Assembly (NCBI GenBank): GCA_013399115.1 | Contig: VXAA01004384.1 | Span: 388,410-452,409, forward strand | DNA from: Anseranas semipalmata | Lineage: Eukaryota > Chordata > Aves > Anseriformes > Anseranatidae | Direction: 5' to 3' | Length of the DNA stretch: 64,000 nucleotides | Shown: in pieces, positions 61,501 through 64,000 of the stretch | Numbering within the stretch: the stretch's first letter is position 1 | How the letters are laid out: each line of letters opens with the position of its first letter | Notes under the pieces: model-generated | Told to the model about the DNA's origin: nothing | Seen by the model: only the letters and a program-made list of their open reading frames with translations | Database searches by the model: none | Made by a program: the position numbers and the translations under genes

Positions 61501-63813
61501 AAAATTCCCGTCTGCATGTTTAACCTCCTTCAAGGCAGACAGCCTTGGGCTGAAAACCTACTTTCAGTGGTCATAATATGCAAGAAATCAAATGACAGAT
61601 TCCCTAGAACTGCTTGTGCTTTACTGACAGAAGCCACATTAAAAAAAATAAATGCACTTTAAAAGCAAACAGAGGATTAAAACCAGGAAAAAAAAAGTAG
61701 GAACAACAGTTCAAAACAACACCATCCAGTGCTAGTAATTCACCCGGCAACAAGTATCTCCTTTTCTTAATCTCTTTACCCTTCACCCAAGCACAGTGCT
61801 GTTCCTGAGCTTTTAATTTCTTTACCATCTGTCCAAGTTAGTTTGCACCACGGCAAAATACTGTGCTAAGTGACAGGACACATTCAGGGAACTCTCTCAT
61901 TCTGTGAAATCTCTAAGTGCCTGCTCAGTTTAAAAATAACCTGCATCACTCATTTTGCATTTTGAGAGTTCAAAAGGATGAAAACAAGATCTCTTTCTAT
62001 TCCTACATCTGCAACCAAGCAGTTGCGCGATTAGAGGAAGACAGTTCCCTTCTCTGTCTCAAGGCACCTACCTGTAAAATTGGTGGTAATAAAACGTTTG
62101 GGGAGCAATTGAGAAGGAACACCATAAAGGTTGGGTACTGGTAAATCTAAAACTAATTTCAGTTTGATTAACTTTTGCTTTCAAATGGGCATATCCTGGG
62201 CTGCTAGTTGGTGACAAGCATTTCTGAATACAACAGCCCTCGTTTGATGCGCTGCCATTTGGCAGCCCTGAGCAGACTCGACATGTTTTTGGTTTCACAT
62301 TCCAAAGAGAAGCCCGACTATTTAATCCCTATGCTTTGTTTAAAATTCTCTTAAACTGGAGCATCGGATTAAAATTAATCTTACATTTAAATAAATACTA
62401 AAGAAAGTTAAAAATACACTTAAAAAGAAAGCCCAATTATAAGACAGACTGCAATATGCTCCTTCCAAAGGGGGGGGGAAAAAAAAAAACTACTGTTTTC
62501 AATTACAAGATTTCCTCTCTTGTATAACATCTAAGTGTTTTCAAATCCAAATGTAATGCTTGCAGATGTATTCAAATAATAATACACTGAAATTGTTTAC
62601 TATTCGTTAGTGCAAAGTTTAAGAAAAAATTGCTGCTACTCTCCAGAAGTGAAGTTTTCATATTGTCAAATTCCAAGACTGCATAACCCAGCCGGCAGCC
62701 AGAGGTCTAGCCACAATTAAAGGTATATAAATATATTAATAAAGGACTACAATTGTGATTTTAAAAATTACAAAACACCTGAAAAAGTAAACCCCAAGAT
62801 GTATATTCTGAATAGTGATTAACAGCACGACAATTCAGTTGCAAGTGTTCATTTGAGGTACTTTCAAAGAGCCAGATTGCTAAAATTTCTGCAGGAGTCA
62901 GAAGTTAACTGACAAGTAGTTTTTCAAGCATCTAAACGTCTGTAGTGGCAAATAAAGGATTACAGGTAAATATTTTGAACAGTGAGCTCAGAAAACAGGG
63001 AACTAAGCTCCTCAGAGATCTGAGGTGAGATCAAACTTAAACCATATTAACATAAATCTGTAAGATTTCAGGAGAAAGCTAATATATAGAAATACAGTTT
63101 GTTAGCTTGCTCCCTCTTCTACAGTCGGTCACTTCACCTCCCACCCTGTCTAGTCTGGGGGCATGAGCCTTTGCTTTGAACTTTCAGACTGCCAGGCAGA
63201 TGAGCAAGAAGGGTTCCCTTAACAGAAGAGACAGCTTACTTGTCACAGGGATGCCTGGCCTGCTAGATACACAAAGTTTTACATCAGAATGAAAACTGTA
63301 TTGAGCCTAAAGCTTCCCACTATCAATGCCCAATATGCTTAGAAATGAAAGAACCTTCTTCTTAGAAAACTTGCGAAAAGCAACCAATCCTAAATTGTGC
63401 CAAAACAAAGTGTTCAAGCTTGACAGTTCACAAAATCGGTTCATACCTCCCGTTCCAGATATGATTTAAGGGATTCTGTCTCATTTAACAGAGTAACGCT
63501 GCATTTGCCTCTAAAAAAAGAGAAACATATTTCATGAAAAAACATGCATCTTAAATGCTTGTGTGATTCACAAGATGGTACTATTGAAGTTGTACACAAA
63601 AATTAATATTACAAAGAAGAATACTTGAATAATGATAATGCCATTTGTTTTTTGAATAAAAAGCACTGGGAGAAAATGGCCATTACCTAATGTGTGTGGC
63701 TGGCAGAGATTCCAGCTGTCGTGAGAGAAACAACTCACGATGTCGTAGCTGATGCTTCTGTTTCTCTGGCAAATCAACCATTTCTGGATTTTCCATCTCT
63801 TCTTCCATTTCTC
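9198..63813 (-). CDS. MTA1: MTA1, NuRD complex scaffold (5'-partial, 17 coding exons)
   Basis: Metastasis-associated protein 1, a nuclear scaffold of NuRD. In this family ELM2-SANT recruits and activates HDAC1/2, the BAH domain assists assembly, and two C-terminal motifs bind RBBP4/7. Seventeen exons on the minus strand join in frame: 63813-63687, 63510-63447, 57750-57633, 56081-55979, 52574-52475, 51047-50859, 49744-49670, 41313-41255, 34200-34085, 33268-33117, 31519-31330, 30938-30849, 29035-28883, 27655-27620, 16198-16167, 13283-13132, 9336-9198. They encode 630 residues: end of BAH (to about 83), ELM2 (about 84-195), SANT (about 202-254), GATA finger (about 312-339), C-terminal region. 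Numbering equals human minus 81 up to residue 585. MTA1 is chosen over MTA3 because of the full-length C-terminus ending EPIIIED and residues such as [15 protein letters not shown]. The N-terminal 81 or so residues, start codon and promoter lie outside the window. Confidence 0.95.
9337..13131 (-). other. MTA1: MTA1 last intron (3.8 kb)
   Basis: GT-AG intron holding the candidate microexon at 10225-10251 and a T-rich run at 11611-11638. An open frame on the minus strand at 9383-10045 has no recognisable similarity. I see no complete repeat element. Confidence 0.85.
10225..10251 (-). CDS. MTA1: candidate 27-nt cassette microexon of MTA1
   Basis: A 27-nt segment in the last intron. It is preceded by a long pyrimidine tract ending CTTCTCTAG and followed by a consensus donor GTGAGT. 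Joined between the exons ending at 13132 and starting at 9336, it keeps the frame: the split Arg becomes Ser and the insert reads [10 protein letters not shown], with no stop, a net gain of nine residues. The insertion point matches human R666/K667, inside the second RBBP4/7-binding motif. Two TGC triplets on the minus strand (10295-10297 and 10301-10303) lie about 45-50 nt upstream; UGC motifs are linked to SRRM4-controlled neural microexons, though usually closer. Splice signals and frame are seen; use is inferred. Confidence 0.6.
13132..13283 (-). CDS. MTA1: MTA1 exon with nuclear localisation signal and start of R2 (window exon 16)
   Basis: 152 nt. Acceptor TCACGTCAG, donor GTAAGA. It encodes [20 protein letters not shown] then [20 protein letters not shown] and [10 protein letters not shown] with a split Arg. 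VKRRRM is a basic nuclear-localisation-type motif. [17 protein letters not shown] begins the second RBBP4/7-binding region. Confidence 0.97.
13284..16166 (-). other. MTA1: MTA1 intron between window exons 15 and 16 (2.9 kb)
   Basis: GT-AG intron. It holds an A-rich tract with AAAAAG units at about 15427-15470 and a T-rich, TTTTA-type low-complexity run at about 15990-16027. Nothing else is recognised. Confidence 0.85.
15427..15470. repeat. A-rich (AAAAAG)n low-complexity tract
   Basis: A run of about 16 A followed by AAAAAAG and AAAAAG units. It could be the tail of an old retroposon, but no body is recognised beside it. Confidence 0.8.
16167..16198 (-). CDS. MTA1: MTA1 32-nt exon (window exon 15)
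   Basis: 32 nt. Acceptor TTTGTTAG, donor GTAAGA. It encodes [10 protein letters not shown] after completing a Gly codon, aligning with human LANHGQARHM. It is the only stretch between the flanking exons that restores frame and homology, so I consider it real despite its size. Skipping it would break the frame. Confidence 0.9.
17423..17436. repeat. G13 homopolymer ending in an ambiguous base N
   Basis: Thirteen G then a single N at 17436. It is probably a sequencing or assembly limit at a G homopolymer, so the true length is unknown. Confidence 0.9.
20235..20266. repeat. 16-bp tandem duplication
   Basis: The unit AATACAAGCTATACTA occurs twice in direct succession without mismatch, followed by a partial third copy. 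Confidence 0.9.
22790..22880 (-). mobile_element. old CR1-like LINE fragment (antisense)
   Basis: The stretch TCACCGTTTTCATGGCTCTT followed by CTATAAACCCTCTCCAATTT resembles the antisense of the CR1/L3 segment usually read as catgg-ctcttct-g-accctctccaat. It is short and diverged and the borders are unclear. The identification rests on remembered family sequence. Confidence 0.4.
23850..23854. repeat. 5-bp target site duplication, left copy
   Basis: CCAGC directly before the TG that opens the LTR, matching CCAGC directly after its closing CA. Confidence 0.75.
23855..24327 (+). mobile_element. solo LTR of an avian ERVL-like endogenous retrovirus
   Basis: A 473-bp element starting TGTACTGGGTCTGGCCGGGA and ending CACCACA, bounded by a 5-bp direct repeat CCAGC. 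The 5' part (GGGATAGAGTTAACTTTCC, GGGATATTCCATACCAT) and the 3' part (ATTAAA-type poly(A) signal at 24208-24213, then CTTATCTCAACC) follow the LTR class common in bird genomes. Only the LTR is present, with no internal genes. Recombination between two LTRs usually leaves such a remnant. An N at 24082 falls where the promoter part of the LTR is expected, and that part seems shortened. Orientation is opposite to MTA1. Confidence 0.85.
24328..24332. repeat. 5-bp target site duplication, right copy
   Basis: CCAGC directly after the terminal CA of the LTR, identical to the left copy. Confidence 0.75.
27620..27655 (-). CDS. MTA1: MTA1 36-nt exon (window exon 14)
   Basis: 36 nt, phase 1 at both ends. 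Acceptor CTCTGTCAG, donor GTAAGA. It encodes [11 protein letters not shown] with split glycines at both ends. It is a small basic segment that could be skipped without changing the frame. An 11.4-kb intron follows. Confidence 0.92.
27656..28882 (-). other. MTA1: MTA1 intron between window exons 13 and 14 (1.2 kb)
   Basis: GT-AG intron. Apart from a run of 17 A at 28571-28587, I see nothing in it. Confidence 0.85.
28883..29035 (-). CDS. MTA1: MTA1 exon, Pro/Ser-rich linker (window exon 13)
   Basis: 153 nt, phase 1 at both ends. Acceptor TTTCACAACAG, donor GTAAAT. It encodes [20 protein letters not shown] then [20 protein letters not shown] and [10 protein letters not shown] plus a split Gly. 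The [13 protein letters not shown] block is diagnostic of MTA1. Confidence 0.95.
30438..30475. repeat. 17-bp direct repeat, period 21
   Basis: GCTGTGCTAAACCTGAA occurs at 30438-30454 and again at 30459-30475, separated by four bases. Confidence 0.9.
30822..30842. repeat. (GTTT)n microsatellite beside a splice donor
   Basis: GTTT units on the plus strand (CAAA on the MTA1 transcript), beginning within ten bases inside the intron from the exon at 30849-30938. Confidence 0.9.
30849..30938 (-). CDS. MTA1: MTA1 exon, R1 region, second part (window exon 12)
   Basis: 90 nt, phase 1 at both ends. Acceptor GTTTTACAG. The donor GTATTC is weak because it lacks G at +5. It encodes [20 protein letters not shown] then [10 protein letters not shown] and one base of Glu. 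A CAAA microsatellite begins within ten bases of the donor. The frame shows that skipping this exon would create a stop codon at the new junction. Confidence 0.95.
30939..31329 (-). other. MTA1: MTA1 intron between window exons 11 and 12 (391 bp)
   Basis: Short GT-AG intron with donor GTGAGT and acceptor TTTTACAG. I see nothing else in it. Confidence 0.9.
31330..31519 (-). CDS. MTA1: MTA1 exon, central RBBP-binding region R1, first part (window exon 11)
   Basis: 190 nt. Acceptor TTTTTAG, donor GTGAGT. It encodes [20 protein letters not shown] then [20 protein letters not shown] and [20 protein letters not shown] to KAE plus one base. This corresponds to the first of the two RBBP4/7-binding regions known in MTA1. 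It is nearly identical to human MTA1 and quite unlike MTA3, which supports the paralogue call. Confidence 0.97.
31520..33116 (-). other. MTA1: MTA1 intron between window exons 10 and 11 (1.6 kb)
   Basis: GT-AG intron, A/T-rich, with no recognised repeat or exon. Confidence 0.85.
33117..33268 (-). CDS. MTA1: MTA1 exon, second half of GATA finger (window exon 10)
   Basis: 152 nt. Acceptor TATCTCTAG, donor GTAGGT. It encodes [20 protein letters not shown] then [20 protein letters not shown] and [14 protein letters not shown] is the second zinc-ligand pair, so the finger is split by an 816-bp intron, and [15 protein letters not shown] is the hallmark of the family. Confidence 0.97.
33269..34084 (-). 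other. MTA1: MTA1 intron splitting the GATA finger (816 bp)
   Basis: GT-AG intron lying between the two zinc-ligand pairs. I see nothing else in it. Confidence 0.85.
34085..34200 (-). CDS. MTA1: MTA1 exon, linker and first half of GATA finger (window exon 9)
   Basis: 116 nt. Acceptor TGTTTTAAG, donor GTAAGT. It encodes [20 protein letters not shown] then [18 protein letters not shown] and one base of a Thr codon. CESC is the first cysteine pair of the GATA-type zinc finger. The linker before it is the least conserved stretch relative to human (VQAQNTG against APGQSPG). Confidence 0.94.
36997..37111. promoter_or_regulatory. possible intronic enhancer (POU/homeodomain-like words)
   Basis: GTTAATTAAA at 36997-37006 (homeodomain core TAATTA) and an octamer ATGCAAAT at 37104-37111, with ACAATAAC just upstream near 36930. 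Only word content supports this; such words occur by chance in A/T-rich DNA. Confidence 0.2.
37349..37392. repeat. (CAAA)n microsatellite running into poly(A)
   Basis: About seven CAAA units followed by a run of 12 A. Confidence 0.95.
40550..40577. repeat. (TG)n microsatellite
   Basis: Fourteen GT units without interruption. Confidence 0.95.
41255..41313 (-). CDS. MTA1: MTA1 exon, post-SANT basic helix (window exon 8)
   Basis: 59 nt. Acceptor TTTTTAAAG, donor GTAAGT. It encodes [19 protein letters not shown] with a split Tyr, the charged segment that follows SANT in all MTA paralogues. It lies between 8.4-kb and 7.1-kb introns. Confidence 0.95.
42133..42155. repeat. poly(A) run of 23
   Basis: Homopolymer of A with no recognisable retroposon body next to it. 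Confidence 0.9.
42748..42775. repeat. A/T palindrome
   Basis: GTTTAAAAAAAA followed by a T run and TTTAAAC. The two 12-base arms are perfect reverse complements, separated by four T. Confidence 0.85.
43891..43914. repeat. perfect 11-bp inverted repeat with 2-base loop
   Basis: TTTCCACTAGA, TT, TCTAGTGGAAA. The arms are exact reverse complements and of mixed composition, so it is less trivial than the A/T palindromes nearby. Confidence 0.9.
47715..47737. repeat. GT repeat passing into G10
   Basis: Six or more TG units that change to a run of ten G. Confidence 0.9.
49670..49744 (-). CDS. MTA1: MTA1 exon, SANT domain end (window exon 7)
   Basis: 75 nt, 25 codons, in phase 0 at both ends. Acceptor TTCCCAG, donor GTAAGA. 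It encodes [20 protein letters not shown] then RYVQQ, the last SANT helix, invariant across MTA proteins. Confidence 0.97.
49745..50858 (-). other. MTA1: MTA1 intron between window exons 6 and 7 (1.1 kb)
   Basis: GT-AG intron between the two SANT exons. I see nothing else in it. Confidence 0.85.
50859..51047 (-). CDS. MTA1: MTA1 exon, SANT domain first part (window exon 6)
   Basis: 189 nt, exactly 63 codons. Acceptor CATGTAG, donor GTAAGT. It encodes [20 protein letters not shown] through [20 protein letters not shown] to [24 protein letters not shown] at this point matches MTA1; MTA3 reads LYRHSYDLSSAISVLVP. SANT contributes to HDAC1 binding and to the inositol-phosphate pocket. Confidence 0.97.
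51048..52474 (-). other. MTA1: MTA1 intron between window exons 5 and 6 (1.4 kb)
   Basis: GT-AG intron with no recognised repeat or exon. Confidence 0.85.
52475..52574 (-). CDS. MTA1: MTA1 exon, ELM2 C-terminal part (window exon 5)
   Basis: 100 nt. Acceptor CTTTCAG, donor GTAAGA. It encodes [20 protein letters not shown] then [13 protein letters not shown] after completing the split Arg. This is the highly conserved ELM2 tail leading into SANT. It ends on a codon boundary. Confidence 0.95.
52575..55978 (-). other. MTA1: MTA1 intron between window exons 4 and 5 (3.4 kb)
   Basis: GT-AG intron with a run of 15 A at 55401-55415. A 171-codon open frame on the plus strand near 53394-53909 resembles nothing I know and is probably chance. 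Confidence 0.85.
55979..56081 (-). CDS. MTA1: MTA1 exon, ELM2 domain (window exon 4)
   Basis: 103 nt. Acceptor TTCAACTAG, donor GTAAGA. It encodes [20 protein letters not shown] then [14 protein letters not shown] and a split Arg. Compared with human MTA1 the segment differs by a few conservative changes (for example FNPLV for HNPLT); the [12 protein letters not shown] core of ELM2 is intact. Confidence 0.94.
56082..57632 (-). other. MTA1: MTA1 intron between window exons 3 and 4 (1.6 kb)
   Basis: GT-AG intron with no recognised repeat or exon. Confidence 0.85.
57633..57750 (-). CDS. MTA1: MTA1 exon, BAH to ELM2 junction (window exon 3)
   Basis: 118 nt. Acceptor TTTTTAG, donor GTAATT. It encodes [20 protein letters not shown] followed by [19 protein letters not shown], with the last base starting a Gly codon. 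The [13 protein letters not shown] stretch is the conserved start of the ELM2 domain, the part that wraps around HDAC1 in NuRD. Confidence 0.94.
58241..58434 (-). mobile_element. CR1 LINE fragment (antisense on + strand)
   Basis: The plus strand reads like the antisense of the CR1 open-reading-frame 3' region: GACTTGCTCCAGCACGTTGA, then CAGACTGGACACAGCACTCC and GGATGTGGTTGGCCTTCC. The element therefore lies in the same orientation as MTA1. It is truncated at both ends and diverged, with no intact coding frame. CR1 is the dominant LINE of birds and other reptiles, which supports the host group. Confidence 0.8.
58935..59038. repeat. imperfect duplication of a 30-mer
   Basis: A 30-base unit beginning CTCATTTTCCCTTTCCCT occurs at 58935-58964 and 59009-59038 with two mismatches, a period of 74 bases. 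Confidence 0.85.
63447..63510 (-). CDS. MTA1: MTA1 exon, BAH domain part (window exon 2)
   Basis: 64 nt. Acceptor CTTTTTTTAG, donor GTATGA. It encodes [20 protein letters not shown] plus E, the C-terminal part of the BAH domain, and ends on a codon boundary. A 176-bp intron separates it from the exon before; this is the shortest intron in the window. Confidence 0.93.
63687..63813 (-). CDS. MTA1: MTA1 exon, BAH domain part (window exon 1)
   Basis: 127 nt. Acceptor TAACTAG precedes 63813 and donor GTAATG follows 63687. It encodes [17 protein letters not shown] then [20 protein letters not shown] and THIR, matching human MTA1 from about residue 82. The first two bases complete a glycine codon begun upstream. 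The last two bases (AG) start an Arg codon finished by the next exon. Confidence 0.93.
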
Positions 63814-64000
63814 CTAGTTATAAAGAGACAACATTCACCATCAAGAACACAGTGCAAGTATTCACTCTGGGTCAATCAGAAAAAGCAGCTCCAAAACCCT
63901 TGCTAAATAATAAATAGACATAGCACACAGATGAAATCCAACTTTGTCTGAATCCCTGCATTTCAGCCAGACAATTAATTAGATAATTAGTACAGATCCT
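63814..64000 (-). other. MTA1: start of the next upstream MTA1 intron (partial)
   Basis: Sequence upstream of the first exon in the window. No further MTA1 exon is seen; the remaining N-terminal exons lie beyond the edge. Confidence 0.8.

Larger units (their letters stand above)
57751..63446 (-). other. MTA1: MTA1 intron between window exons 2 and 3 (5.7 kb)
   Basis: GT-AG intron containing a CR1 fragment (58241-58434), a duplicated 30-mer (58935-59038) and a G9A11 run at 62470-62489. Nothing else is recognised. Confidence 0.85.

Noticed and set aside
9198..63813. Assignment of the gene to MTA3 or MTA2
   Set aside because: The R1 region, [13 protein letters not shown] block and full C-terminus match MTA1. 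MTA3 differs clearly in the segment before SANT and lacks this tail, and MTA2 differs throughout the C-terminal third.

Overview
The window is vertebrate nuclear DNA, most likely from a bird. Almost all of it is one intron-rich gene on the minus strand. Bird ancestry is inferred from a CR1 LINE fragment and a solo LTR of the ERVL-like type common in avian genomes, in otherwise repeat-poor sequence. I cannot name the species.

The gene is MTA1 (metastasis-associated 1), a core scaffold of the NuRD histone deacetylase / nucleosome remodelling complex. Seventeen coding exons run from 63813 (5'-most here) down to a TAA stop at 9198-9200. Every junction follows GT-AG and the phases add up without a break: 1,895 coding bases, or 630 residues plus a split first codon. 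Against human MTA1 as I remember it (715 aa), the window starts at about residue 82 with no net length change up to human residue 666. The first exons, start codon and promoter lie beyond 64000. In order, the exons give the end of the BAH domain, ELM2, SANT, the GATA-type zinc finger, the central HDAC/RBBP-binding region and the C-terminal RBBP4/7-binding tail.

Region by region: 1 to about 5000 is GC- and CpG-rich flank with no recognisable coding exon, probably the edge of a CpG island of the next gene to the left (CRIP2/CRIP1 in human gene order). From 5000 to about 7675 is ordinary intergenic sequence. About 7675-9197 is the probable MTA1 3' UTR, with an AATAAA signal (minus strand) at 7691-7696 and a (CU)14 tract in the mRNA. 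From 9198 to 63813 lie the exons and introns; the largest introns are 11.4, 8.4, 7.1 and 5.7 kb.

The most interesting observation is a 27-nt candidate microexon at 10225-10251 in the last intron. It has a strong acceptor and donor, keeps the frame, and would insert nine residues inside the second RBBP4/7-binding motif. Other points are a constitutive exon with a weak donor whose skipping would create a TAA at the new junction, loss of the proline-rich SH3-ligand segment at the C-terminus, and a solo LTR with 5-bp target duplications. I saw no CRISPR, operon, tRNA or rRNA, and no new multi-gene system; this is a well-known eukaryotic locus.
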